Assembly: GCA_023391695.1 (NCBI GenBank)
Contig: JAEWAK010000036.1
Span: 1-64,000, forward strand
Source: Bacillota bacterium
GTDB lineage: Bacteria > Bacillota > Clostridia > Lachnospirales > Lachnospiraceae
Direction of reading: 5' to 3'
DNA length: 64,000 nt
The notes under the pieces were generated by a model, which saw only the letters and a program-made list of their open reading frames with translations, was not told where the DNA came from and made no database searches. The position numbers were made by a program, and so were the translations under genes. The first letter of the stretch is position 1. Each line of letters starts with the position of its first letter. Positions 32,993-42,343 of the stretch are shown in pieces.

Positions 32993-33072
32993 ATATCTCC
33001 CTCCTTTCCCTGATAATTTGTAAAAAGGAATATATCGGTGCAGAACCCTCCTGCTCAGGACAAGCCTTCCTT

Positions 33073-33103
33073 AGGGCAGCCCGTTCCTTACAGGGCTGCC
33101 CTT
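33073..33103 (-). terminator. Hairpin at the end of the flippase gene
   Basis: GGGCAGCCC pairs with GGGCTGCCC around about ten bases, overlapping the final codons of the flippase gene. There is no long T tract, so it may attenuate rather than end transcription before the epimerase gene. Confidence 0.35.
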
Positions 33104-34500
33104 CCGACAGATGCCCTTCTGGCCTTGTGTACGAATTTAAATATTAATTCCTTATTGACGGTAAGGAACATTATGGAAGCAATTCCCACATTCAGCAGGC
33201 TGACAATTAAATTTACGGACAGATAGGAAAACAGGAACAGATAAAGGTAAACCAGCAGATAGGAATAATTGTTCCTTGCCAGTTTAAATTTCACTACCTT
33301 TTCCACCCGTAATTTTCTCAGGTACATAACCGTAATATTGGAAATAATCGTAGAAACTGCGGCGGCATATAGCCCGATGAACTTTATTAAAGCGATATGG
33401 ACAATCAGATTAATCACAGCCCCGATAACCGTGGTGATTCCATTTGCCCCGGGTTGTTTTAGGCTTATCTGGATACCTCCGAAAAACTGGGATAAAGCCA
33501 TAAATATGATCGCAGATACAAGAATCGGTGCATATAAATGGGCTTCATAATAACGTGCATCAAATAAGAATTCAAAAAAGAAAAAATTAAGGCTTAAGAC
33601 GCCTCCGCATAACGAGAGCAGCACACGGAACATTTTGTTATATATGGAATTAAAGTAACTGTCCCGTTCACCGGAATCAATCATTTCCGTAGCCGTCTCC
33701 TGCCAGGACACATTAAACATGCTAAAAACCGAAGAGCATAAATTAGGGATTTTATAAGCAATTGCATAAATACCGTTTGCGGCGGTACCTAAAAAAATAC
33801 TTATTACACTCCGGTCCGATACATTTATGACCCACCACGAAATATTGTTGGGTATCAGTACATAGGAATAGCTTACCAGGGCTTTCACCCCTTCCAGACC
33901 CAGATATGCCGGTGAAATATAGGTCCAGAATTTAGTAGCTATTACCGCCGTTATATTCCCGATCATAAAACCGGCCGCATACCCGTACATAATTCCGCCA
34001 AGGCCCAAATGAAAAACTTTTATAAAAATAACAGAGAATACGGCAATAAATATGGTATTTATCATTTTACAGAAAGCATATAGATCCAGCTTCTTTATCC
34101 CCCTTAAAAAACCCTGTAAAAAGTAGTCAAGGGTCTCTCCCGCCAGCAGTATAAAAAACATAAACGTATTGGTCCAGTGGAATAAAGCATCAAACAGATA
34201 CAGTGCAATTCCGGTGACAAACAGATTGACCAGTACCACCGCCAGACCGCTCGTAATATAATAGGATTTCTCAGGTTTGCTTTCTTTGTCAACCGCCAGC
34301 CGGAAAACAGCTTCACTTAAAGCTAAGGTGAGCAGGGGTATTAACAGGCTTATATAAGTGCAGAGAAGGTCAAAAGTACCGTAATCGTCCGTAGAGAGCC
34401 ACCGGCTGAATAAAGGCACCATAATAAATAATAAGCCTTTATTTATAAGTGTACTGAAAGATAAAAGCAATGTATTCCTTGTTAAATTAGTCTTTGTCAT
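33088..34500 (-). CDS. wzx: Wzx-type polysaccharide flippase
   Basis: A 470-residue membrane protein with 12-14 predicted helices of the MOP/Wzx family. The N-terminus (NTLLLSFSTLINKGLLFIMV) is typical. It would flip the lipid-linked capsule repeat unit to the outer face. The start is placed at MTKTNLTRN with GAGGT close upstream; an upstream frame to 34575 reads through a hairpin repeat and is unlikely to be real. Confidence 0.9.
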   Translation of the reverse strand: MTKTNLTRNTLLLSFSTLINKGLLFIMVPLFSRWLSTDDYGTFDLLCTYISLLIPLLTLALSEAVFRLAVDKESKPEKSYYITSGLAVVLVNLFVTGIALYLFDALFHWTNTFMFFILLAGETLDYFLQGFLRGIKKLDLYAFCKMINTIFIAVFSVIFIKVFHLGLGGIMYGYAAGFMIGNITAVIATKFWTYISPAYLGLEGVKALVSYSYVLIPNNISWWVINVSDRSVISIFLGTAANGIYAIAYKIPNLCSSVFSMFNVSWQETATEMIDSGERDSYFNSIYNKMFRVLLSLCGGVLSLNFFFFEFLFDARYYEAHLYAPILVSAIIFMALSQFFGGIQISLKQPGANGITTVIGAVINLIVHIALIKFIGLYAAAVSTIISNITVMYLRKLRVEKVVKFKLARNNYSYLLVYLYLFLFSYLSVNLIVSLLNVGIASIMFLTVNKELIFKFVHKARRASVGRAAL

Positions 34501-34596
34501 ATTTACCTCGCATTCCGCCGTCCACGGCGGCACAAAATTTGAAGAAGAAGCATGATGCCGCTTTAACAGTATCACAAATAACGGTGGAAAAAGGCT
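34501..34596 (-). promoter_or_regulatory. Hairpin-containing leader of the flippase gene
   Basis: On the minus strand TTTTTCCACCGTTATTTGTGA is followed by AAGCGGCATCATG, then ATTTTGTG and a perfect CCGCCGT/ACGGCGG hairpin, then GAATGCGAGGTAAAT before the ATG. Parts recur at 35752-35775 (GGCGGAATGCGAGGTAAA) and at 61965-62150 (CACCATTATTTGTGATGCCG). Confidence 0.4.
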
Positions 34597-35751
34597 TTAC
34601 CATGCCGTATCCAGATATCTTACCAGTTCATAAAGACGTGCAGTAAGTGTTTGCTCATCGGCGTTATTTCTTGAAAACATCTTATCCGTCTTATCGTAGG
34701 TTAATTCCATCTGAAGCTTAAACAATGCCGCAGTGATTTTGTCATTACAATTATTTGTAAAGATTTTAGAAATGTAGGGATACTCAAAGGCAGGTGAGTT
34801 ATAGGCATAAGAATATTTATTAAATTTTATAAATCGTGAATTATCCCTTTTTAAATAATTATAAATATTAAATGCTCTATTTAATTTCTTTATATCCAGG
34901 CCAAATGCCAGGGCTTTCCTGAATGCTCCGGTTCTGAATATCATACAGTCCTTATAACGGTTATACAGCAGTGCAAACCCAAACAGGTTAAAAAGGTGAT
35001 ATCCGGTTTCATAAGACGATAAATCAAACCGGTCCGGGTCAATGGCTTTGAATGGCCGGCACATAAATTTAAGGCACTTTTTGATTAAGGACCGGCAGGT
35101 AACTTTATGGCCCGGCCGTTTTAAGTTAACATAGTGTTTTATCAGCCCATTTTTATGTACCCGGAAGTGCTCCAGACACCCTTCCAGGAAATCCCGGATC
35201 CGCAGATCTGTTTTTTTGTCATATTTATAGTCCAGTAAAAGGGAACCTGCCGCAGCCAACCAAAGCTGATGGTTAAACGTGTAGTCAAATCCGATGTTGG
35301 TACCGTCCAGTTCCACCCTTTCCCACAGATGTTTTTTTTCGTTATACCTGGGAACTGAAAATATTTTAAGGGCCGTTTCATAATAGTCCTCCCTTCCGAA
35401 AGCCGTTGCGGCATAGACCAGGGCCTCAATCACCCAGGCCTGGCCGATCAACCCGTTTAGATGATCGAATTTTTCCTCATACATGCACTTTATTGCACCG
35501 GATTGGGTTTTTGCCTGTCCCTGTATTAAGTAATCCGCGAACCGTTTAACTATCTCTTCATATTTTTTATCCCCGGTTTTCTTCCACAAATAAGCATATG
35601 TAATCAACCAGTGTGCCGTATTTCTGACCGGCGTGTCTTTATGCCCGTAAGGCCCGTTATTTCCGGGAGCGGCATAGCCCTTTAATAAAAATAGGTCATA
35701 GTTTTTATCTGCTATTTCCTTTATAATCGAAACGATTTCTTCCTGCTTCAT
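34597..35751 (-). CDS. Hypothetical protein, possible alpha/alpha-toroid enzyme
   Basis: A 384-residue protein without signal peptide. Repeated helical segments (HWLITYAYLWKKTGDKKYEE, QAWVIEALVYAATAFGREDY, FNHQLWLAAAGSLLLDYKYD) suggest an (alpha/alpha)6 barrel, as in several glycoside hydrolases, lyases and epimerases. I do not recognise a specific family or catalytic set. It lies between the polymerase and flippase genes, so a role in capsule modification is likely. Start at MKQEEIV with GCGAGG upstream. Confidence 0.6.
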   Translation of the reverse strand: MKQEEIVSIIKEIADKNYDLFLLKGYAAPGNNGPYGHKDTPVRNTAHWLITYAYLWKKTGDKKYEEIVKRFADYLIQGQAKTQSGAIKCMYEEKFDHLNGLIGQAWVIEALVYAATAFGREDYYETALKIFSVPRYNEKKHLWERVELDGTNIGFDYTFNHQLWLAAAGSLLLDYKYDKKTDLRIRDFLEGCLEHFRVHKNGLIKHYVNLKRPGHKVTCRSLIKKCLKFMCRPFKAIDPDRFDLSSYETGYHLFNLFGFALLYNRYKDCMIFRTGAFRKALAFGLDIKKLNRAFNIYNYLKRDNSRFIKFNKYSYAYNSPAFEYPYISKIFTNNCNDKITAALFKLQMELTYDKTDKMFSRNNADEQTLTARLYELVRYLDTAW

Positions 35752-35809
35752 CTTTACCTCGCATTCCGCCGCCCTAAGCAGCATTCAATTCTTTTACTCT
35801 TGTGAAATA

Positions 35810-37030
35810 CTAAGGTGCAGTCTGATTCAGCTTTAGATAAAGCGTGCCGAACTCCCCGGCCCTGGCCATCCTTTTTCCATAGATTACATCGGCAATATAC
35901 AAAATCGTAAAATTTGCAGAGAGAATAAATAAATGTTTTTCCGCCAGCCCTGAAATCACATAAATAACAAGCGCAATCAGAATATTATAATCTCTTCCGG
36001 CAATGCTCTTTTTTATCAGTTTATAATACAGGCCTAAAAAAATTACAGTGGGAAAGATCCCATACCGGATCAATAAATGTATATAGGCAATATCCAATAT
36101 TGCACGGTCTATATTACGCGTGGCTGCTTCGATGGAAGACACCAGTTCAATCTTTTGTCCTAACAGGGAAAACCCATATTGATCCGTTAAAATACTGGCA
36201 AAATAGATACGGTTTGACAAATATCCGTTGATAACAGACATAAAATTATCGGATTCCCTGTAATTGACTGTAAAATATATGCTTAAGATAAGTACCGATA
36301 TTAAGGAATATTTCATGGCTTTGACCAGTATGCGGATATGGCCTCTTTCGATCAGCCTGACAGCAAACACAAGTACCAGCATTAAAACCATCAGAAAAGT
36401 TACTGTCCTGCTGTAACATATTCTTTCTACCAGGATTGCCGTAATTGTAATAATAAAATAGTCTTTGAAACCGAATTGCTTATAGCGGATCACACACCAT
36501 AACAGGCAGATCTGAAATATTTTGGCAGCCAGGGTATTGGGATGGGAAAACCCATAGGAATTCCTGACTACCGTAGAGGACAAATAGCTGTAGGTAGAAT
36601 TGATGTTAATATTCTCGATAAAACCTGTTAAAGACAACAAAATTATTATGGCGCAGCAAATAACCTGGGTCATAAAAATAATTTTCAATACCTTTTTTAA
36701 GTCAATATTTTTTGCTCCTGCAACAAAAATAAACGCGGTCAATAATGTATCTTCCGTACTGTTTAAATAAGACAGGAAAAATATGATAAATGCTATAGTT
36801 AAAAAACATAGCTGCCTTTTTGTATACCGGGTATAAATGATAATTTTAAGGCTCATGAAAAGTATGTAAATTAGTTTTAACCCGAAAACGATAATCGATT
36901 TTTTTATCCCCATTACGGAAGTGACCGAACTGTCAACCAACAGCGTAGCCGATGCCGACCAGATGACCAAAGCTAAGAAAAAGAGCAGGTTACCGGTAAT
37001 TCCAATTGTTTTTATCCTATTATTCTCCAT
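35810..37030 (-). CDS. Wzy-like O-antigen/capsule polymerase
   Basis: A 406-residue very hydrophobic protein with about ten predicted helices and a larger outer loop (about 240-300), the general layout of Wzy polymerases, which share little sequence. It lies between glycosyltransferase and flippase genes as expected. GGAG is five bases from the ATG. It would join repeat units on the outer side of the membrane. Confidence 0.78.
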   Translation of the reverse strand: MENNRIKTIGITGNLLFFLALVIWSASATLLVDSSVTSVMGIKKSIIVFGLKLIYILFMSLKIIIYTRYTKRQLCFLTIAFIIFFLSYLNSTEDTLLTAFIFVAGAKNIDLKKVLKIIFMTQVICCAIIILLSLTGFIENININSTYSYLSSTVVRNSYGFSHPNTLAAKIFQICLLWCVIRYKQFGFKDYFIITITAILVERICYSRTVTFLMVLMLVLVFAVRLIERGHIRILVKAMKYSLISVLILSIYFTVNYRESDNFMSVINGYLSNRIYFASILTDQYGFSLLGQKIELVSSIEAATRNIDRAILDIAYIHLLIRYGIFPTVIFLGLYYKLIKKSIAGRDYNILIALVIYVISGLAEKHLFILSANFTILYIADVIYGKRMARAGEFGTLYLKLNQTAP

Positions 37031-37085
37031 GTTTACTCCAATTTCCCTTTAGTTTTCGTTTATTTTAATTAACCAAATACATGCC

Positions 37086-38171
37086 TTAACCCGTATTCCT
37101 TATTTCCTGGTGCACCGTAATAACCCTGGTATAAATTTCAAAGAAACAGGTGAGTGCAAAATGCAGCCTGTTCCGCATTAAAAAAATCATAATATTAGTC
37201 AGACGCCCATTGTATTTGTCATAGGAATATTGATTTCCTTTTGAAATTGATTTGTACGCTTTATTACCGCATAATTTTTGTACCTGTGTCCATTTGTCCC
37301 AAAAGCTAAGCGGACTTTCCTTATGAAATAAATAGGATAATAAAATGGAACGTAAGACGGAGGCTTCATTTGCATTATAGATCTCCTTTAATGTCTGATC
37401 CTTCGGCTTTTTGGCCTTTAAGAATTTCTTTATCTCTTCCAGGTACATCAGATAAATCTTTTCAATACCGGGCCTGCAGGAGGTAACGGCGGAATCCGAG
37501 TGGTTTACATAATGATACAAGGCTTCATCCAGATAATAGATACTTCCAGCTGCATCATAGGCATATAAATTGAAAATTTTATCCTGGCACCGGACTAATC
37601 CCGGTACAAATTGAAGGTCATGCTCAATTATAAACCGGCGCCCGTAAAGTTTAGCCCAGGGAGCTCCCGTTGCAATGCTGTTAGCCTGGTATTTATAACT
37701 TTTATGGTTTTGTACCAGGGCTTTTCCAAGCATTTCATATCTCTCACTTTTGTTTAGGGAATGGGACTGTTCAAAGGTATGCAGATCGGAGTAAATGCTG
37801 TTATTACAGTGGTAATAATAGGTACACTGGATGATATCGGGCTTATATTTTTCCGCTTCCCGGTAAAGCCGTTCCAGCATATTGCTCTCCAGCCAGTCAT
37901 CCGCGTCGACAAAGGACAGGTATCTGCCTTTTGAAGCTTTAATTCCCGTATTTCTGGCTACGGATACTCCTTCATTTTTTTTATGTATGACCCTGACTCT
38001 TTCCTCACCCACATATTCCTCACAAATATCACCGCCGTTATCAGGGCTGCCGTCATCTACCAATATCAATTCAATGTCTTTTAAGGTCTGGTTCAGAATA
38101 CTTCCGATACATTTCCTAAGCAGCTCCTCTTCCGTTTTATAAACCGGCACAATCACGCTTACTTTGCACAT
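37086..38171 (-). CDS. Family 2 glycosyltransferase
   Basis: A 361-residue cytoplasmic enzyme. VSVIVPVYKTEEELLRKCIG, the nucleotide site LVDDGSPDNGG and the metal motif SFVDADDWLE are typical of capsule GT2 enzymes. The C-terminal part is basic and aromatic and probably touches the membrane. It should add one sugar of the repeat unit; donor and linkage are unknown. Confidence 0.92.
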   Translation of the reverse strand: MCKVSVIVPVYKTEEELLRKCIGSILNQTLKDIELILVDDGSPDNGGDICEEYVGEERVRVIHKKNEGVSVARNTGIKASKGRYLSFVDADDWLESNMLERLYREAEKYKPDIIQCTYYYHCNNSIYSDLHTFEQSHSLNKSERYEMLGKALVQNHKSYKYQANSIATGAPWAKLYGRRFIIEHDLQFVPGLVRCQDKIFNLYAYDAAGSIYYLDEALYHYVNHSDSAVTSCRPGIEKIYLMYLEEIKKFLKAKKPKDQTLKEIYNANEASVLRSILLSYLFHKESPLSFWDKWTQVQKLCGNKAYKSISKGNQYSYDKYNGRLTNIMIFLMRNRLHFALTCFFEIYTRVITVHQEIRNTG

Positions 38172-38217
38172 AATTTCATCCTCTCAGGTGCGGAATATTT
38201 ACAGGGTCAGGGGGTTT

Positions 38218-39360
38218 TTATTCCGGGAATTCATTGTTTTCAAGAAGGGCATTCTTAACAGCCTCCAGGTACTGGTAACCGCTTCTTTCATCCGGTTCCA
38301 GATAACCGCCTTCCGCCCATTCATTCCAGGCATACATAAAAATCATGTCCTTGTGGTAAATTTCTTTCGCTTTTTTAATCTGCTTTGAAAGATAATTCTG
38401 AAATTTCTGGGGTGTTCTTCCCGTATGTATCGTGGCCCTGGTGCCATGTCTGGGTGAGTTATCCCATCCGGCATAAGCTCCCGGCACATTTTTTTCCGAA
38501 GACGGTTTCCTGTTTAGGATGGTATTCCAAACTTTATCATAGCTTACCTGATTCATATTCATTATTTTGCTCAGCCCTTTTTTCCCATAACGTAACAGGT
38601 CTATTCCTGTTTTTCCTTCTATGGATTTGGCCAACTGCCTCCGAAATGCCCGCAGTTTGGGAAATTTTTTTGCTTTCAGATCATTCATCGCATAAATCGG
38701 CTGGAATTCTATATTTACATCAAACCTGCTGTCATCGCAATTTTTTTCCCGGTCCAGATCATTTGACTGATAGGCAAAGGCCAGACCTTTCAGCCCGTTT
38801 TCTTTTGCCAGTTCCGTAAAGTAATCCAGCATATCGGGCAGCCGAGCAATGACCCCTGCCCTATATATGATAAACAAAGGTTTTCCGTCAACCTTTATAT
38901 ACCTGTCATCCAAAAAAAACGGCAGTAAATAATCAAAATGTTCTTTCCATTCTTTCTTATCACCATAAAACTGGGGGATCAAGACTTTCCTTTCCTCATT
39001 CACCCATGCCTTGGTCCAGGGCTCGTTAGCCCAGCTGATACAAAAGGGAAGATCTATATCCTTATTCTTCAGCATTTGCTCCATCGGTTTCTCCAGCAGT
39101 AACTTACCGTTAAACCAGTAATGATAATAACAGAATCCATAAATACCATATTTCTTTGCCAATTCAGCCTGCCATAGTTTTGTCTTATCATCCAGCAGGT
39201 TATAGTAATTATTATCCAAGGGTACTTTCGGCTGGTCGTGGCCGTTATATAGAGGCCGCGCTTTTTTTACATTGACCCATTCCGTAAAACCGTCTCCCCA
39301 CCATTTATTATTTTCGGGGATATTATGGAATTGGGGTAAATAAAATGCAATTATCTTCAC
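38218..39360 (-). CDS. WbsX-like protein (GH99-like domain)
   Basis: A 380-residue protein of the WbsX group. The opening KIIAFYLPQFHNIPENNKWW and GDGFTEWVNVKKARP are diagnostic. The group occurs in O-antigen and capsule clusters and is related to GH99; whether it transfers or cleaves sugar is not settled. GTG start at 39360, since GGGAGG stands seven bases upstream; an ATG five codons earlier would place that site inside the gene. Confidence 0.87.
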   Translation of the reverse strand: MKIIAFYLPQFHNIPENNKWWGDGFTEWVNVKKARPLYNGHDQPKVPLDNNYYNLLDDKTKLWQAELAKKYGIYGFCYYHYWFNGKLLLEKPMEQMLKNKDIDLPFCISWANEPWTKAWVNEERKVLIPQFYGDKKEWKEHFDYLLPFFLDDRYIKVDGKPLFIIYRAGVIARLPDMLDYFTELAKENGLKGLAFAYQSNDLDREKNCDDSRFDVNIEFQPIYAMNDLKAKKFPKLRAFRRQLAKSIEGKTGIDLLRYGKKGLSKIMNMNQVSYDKVWNTILNRKPSSEKNVPGAYAGWDNSPRHGTRATIHTGRTPQKFQNYLSKQIKKAKEIYHKDMIFMYAWNEWAEGGYLEPDERSGYQYLEAVKNALLENNEFPE

Positions 39361-39413
39361 ATTTTTTCCTCCCATATCTGCTTTGATAACCAGGTGCAGA
39401 CCGGCTTATTCCC

Positions 39414-40514
39414 TTATTGGATTTCATACAACTGCATATAATCCTTCAGTACCAGCCTTGCCTGTTCTTTGATATCATAACCGTATTTTTTAATTTCCCG
39501 GTAGGTAGATTTCCGTATATAGGAACTGCCTCTCTTTACAATTTCATTTGCCCACAGCTTGGGATCGTTGATTGGAAGAAACTTGACATTTTTAGTGATT
39601 TTCATTTCTTTGGTAATCTGATCTGATGCTAAAAAAAATAAGCCTGCTGCCTGTGCTTCAATTCCTACAACCGGCAATCCTTCATGGTAGGAGGGCAGGC
39701 AGAATACATCAAATCCCTGGTACAAAAGTTCCGTATCATTTCTGACGCCTAACATCAGGACTTCGTTCTCCATACCTGATTCGTTTACTTTTTCTTTAAC
39801 CTGTTTCTCCAGCTCACCGGTACCTGCCAGCACCAAAACCGCATTATTGTTTTTTTCCCTTACAGCCTTGAAAATTTCCAGCAGGAAATCGTGGTTTTTC
39901 TGTTTCGTAAATCTCCCGATATGCCCGATTACAAGCTTATCCTGTACCTCTAACATCTGCCTTGCCCTGGCTCTTTTTTCAGGACTGAATTCAAATTTTT
40001 TGGCATCAATGGCATTATGCATAACCTGAAAGGAACTTTTTCCGTACTGGTATTCCCCGGCTTTCATGGAACAGGCATACAAATGGGTGGCATTATATTT
40101 ACTCAATTTTATAAGAAAATGTTTCACAAACCCTTTTAGGTTGGAGGTCCTGAAAGCATTGTGGCTGTGGATGATCCTTACCGGAACCTTCTGTGACCTG
40201 GCAATCCCCAAATAGATTATGGCCAGGCTTGGCATATGCCCATGAATTACCTTATACTCCCCATGTTCTTTAAAAAACTTTTTCAGCTCTTTTATATATC
40301 TGATCAGGTTTTTATCTTCCCTGAAAGACAGCCTGTAGATTCTGCCGCCCAGGGATTCGATTTCATCATCAAAATCAAATCTCTGTTTATAATGGACCAG
40401 AAAATCAAACTGCATTTTATCACGGTCAAGGTTCCGGTAAAGGTTCATTAATAAATTTTCGATTCCGGCAGAATGCATATTGGGGACGATCTGTAATATC
40501 CTTACTGTATCCAT
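39414..40514 (-). CDS. Family 4 glycosyltransferase
   Basis: A 366-residue GT-B enzyme of the EpsF/capsule kind. The N-terminal domain starts VRILQIVPNMHSAGIENLLM; the C-terminal domain has VIGHIGRFTKQKNHDFLLEI and the donor-site motif PSYHEGLPVVGIEAQAAG, with the acidic residue usual for retaining GT4 enzymes. Start at MDTVRIL with AGAGG eight bases upstream. It adds a sugar to the lipid-linked repeat unit; specificity unknown. Confidence 0.93.
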   Translation of the reverse strand: MDTVRILQIVPNMHSAGIENLLMNLYRNLDRDKMQFDFLVHYKQRFDFDDEIESLGGRIYRLSFREDKNLIRYIKELKKFFKEHGEYKVIHGHMPSLAIIYLGIARSQKVPVRIIHSHNAFRTSNLKGFVKHFLIKLSKYNATHLYACSMKAGEYQYGKSSFQVMHNAIDAKKFEFSPEKRARARQMLEVQDKLVIGHIGRFTKQKNHDFLLEIFKAVREKNNNAVLVLAGTGELEKQVKEKVNESGMENEVLMLGVRNDTELLYQGFDVFCLPSYHEGLPVVGIEAQAAGLFFLASDQITKEMKITKNVKFLPINDPKLWANEIVKRGSSYIRKSTYREIKKYGYDIKEQARLVLKDYMQLYEIQ

Positions 40515-40644
40515 GAATTTTCCTCTCCTGTCCTTCATCCCGGCAGAGCATAATATATTCCGTTATGCGCCTTTATTTTCTGTTAGTTCGCTCAGCTCCA
40601 CCCTCAAAAAAACTCACGGTATCCGTGCTGAACTGCAATGCACT

Positions 40645-41490
40645 TCACTTTCTGCGCAATAACTTTTTATAGAACATCCCTCTTAAATAATTGGGCATCA
40701 GGCAGACAAGGGCATTGCCAAAAGCACTGACTACAAAATCCCCGGGAGAATAAAAACCATAGTCCAAAAATTCTTTTTTCAGCCTGAGAACCAGTTTCAG
40801 CTGTTCCAAACCGCCCCGGCGTTTGTAAAAGTCCGCATTGACCCGCATTCGGGTAAGAACTTCCTGTATGTTGTATATCCTGCAGCCATTCAGGATCATA
40901 TGGACCATAAGGTTATAATCCTGGGCATGGCGGTAATCCCGATAGTTGCCGGCTTTCAAAACCCTGCTTCTTTTATACATAAGTGCCGGATGCCGGACGG
41001 GACATCTCTTTTTGGCAAACTTAACCGCTTCCTCGTTTGTCTCAGGCAGAACAACACAGGAAACCGTATTTGAGATGTCTCCGGTAAACTCTTCCACGTT
41101 GCTTCCGATAATGTCCAGGAAATCCTCTTCCATAAATTTTACCAGCTGCTTTTCACACCTCTCAGGAACGGCGTAATCATCGGCGTCCATTCTGGCAATG
41201 AATTCGTTGCTGCATTGCTCCACACCGTAAGCCAAAGCCTTTCCGAGCCCTACATTTTTTTCGAAGCCTACGGTCTTAAATAACCCGGGATATTGATTGG
41301 TATAATCCGATAATATGGTTTCCAGTTCCAGGGTCAACGGCCCGTCTTTCACTATTACGAATTCCGCTGCCCTCACGGTCTGGACCAGCATGCTGTCTAT
41401 ACTGATTTTAAGCCATTCCGGATTATCCTTTTTATATACGGGCATCAGTATACTATACTTATCCTTTTCTGAAATATTGGTATCAGCCAT
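40645..41490 (-). CDS. Family 2 glycosyltransferase, AmsE/EpsE-like
   Basis: A 281-residue enzyme. YSILMPVYKKDNPEWLKISI, FVIVKDGPLTLELE and ARMDADDYAVPERCEKQ identify the AmsE-like branch of GT2, common in capsule clusters. Start at MADTNIS with AAGGAG nine bases upstream; the longer frame to 41544 lacks a site. It is likely the transferase acting early in repeat-unit assembly, as it stands first among the transferase genes. Confidence 0.92.
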   Translation of the reverse strand: MADTNISEKDKYSILMPVYKKDNPEWLKISIDSMLVQTVRAAEFVIVKDGPLTLELETILSDYTNQYPGLFKTVGFEKNVGLGKALAYGVEQCSNEFIARMDADDYAVPERCEKQLVKFMEEDFLDIIGSNVEEFTGDISNTVSCVVLPETNEEAVKFAKKRCPVRHPALMYKRSRVLKAGNYRDYRHAQDYNLMVHMILNGCRIYNIQEVLTRMRVNADFYKRRGGLEQLKLVLRLKKEFLDYGFYSPGDFVVSAFGNALVCLMPNYLRGMFYKKLLRRK

Positions 41491-41572
41491 ATATGGTTTC
41501 TCCTTCTCTAATGAATCGAAATTGCAGTTAGCCTTAAGTTTCAATAGAATTCCCGTTTACCCCTAAGATTCT

Positions 41573-42301
41573 TTAGCTTAGGGACTGATTCGCTAAAATC
41601 TTCTTCTGATTCCCATAAAATAGTTCTTCCCCATAGGAATTCCCATATTTTTTTACGATGCAGCCATAGCATTTTCTCAGTCTTGGAGCTCTTATAGCCA
41701 GATTGTGGGCATCGGTTGCGATCAAATGAACGGACTGATTCTTTAATAATTTTTTGACTGCCGCCTGACAGCCTTTTCCCATTTCCCCGGTTACACTCAT
41801 GGCATTTACCTGAATACCAACTCCCATCTCAATAAAATCCTGTACCTGCTCCAGGTCTTTTATTACATTCCAATACCGTTCCACATGGGCCAGGATGGGG
41901 TTGTAACCCTCCATAATAAATTCCTGCAAACCGTTTTTGATGTATCTGAATTCTGCCAGAGGTGAAAATTCCAGTAATACATATCCGGTTCCTGCCAGAG
42001 TCAAAATCCTGTTGTTTCGTAACAGCCGGATACTTTCCTGGCTATAGTAAATCTCACTTCCGAGCATCAGATTCATGTCAGGCACCTTATCCTTGATGGC
42101 TTCCTGTACCTTTTGCAGGCTGTCCTGTAATATCTCAGGCGAAGGTTCATATCTCCCGCAACAATAATGGGGTGTCGCCACAATGGTCCGGGTCCCTTCC
42201 TCAAAGGCAAGTTTCACCATGCGGATGGTTTGTTCCATACTTTCGGAACCATCGTCTAATTCAGGCAATATATGACTATGTATATCAATAAACCCATCCA
42301 T
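41573..42301 (-). CDS. CpsB-type tyrosine phosphatase, copy 2
   Basis: A 242-residue PHP-fold metal phosphatase of the CpsB/CapC/YwqE family. DIHSHILPELDDGS near the N-terminus and ATPHYCCG, HVERYW and TDAHN further on supply the metal ligands. It removes phosphate from the BY-kinase tyrosines and thereby resets polymerisation. Start at MDGFIDI with AGGAG six bases upstream. A clear paralogue lies at 45.0-45.7 kb; two copies in one cluster are unusual. Confidence 0.93.
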   Translation of the reverse strand: MDGFIDIHSHILPELDDGSESMEQTIRMVKLAFEEGTRTIVATPHYCCGRYEPSPEILQDSLQKVQEAIKDKVPDMNLMLGSEIYYSQESIRLLRNNRILTLAGTGYVLLEFSPLAEFRYIKNGLQEFIMEGYNPILAHVERYWNVIKDLEQVQDFIEMGVGIQVNAMSVTGEMGKGCQAAVKKLLKNQSVHLIATDAHNLAIRAPRLRKCYGCIVKKYGNSYGEELFYGNQKKILANQSLS

Positions 42302-42343
42302 TTCAATCTCCTGAAATATATTTCCTTTACCGGATTCCAACTT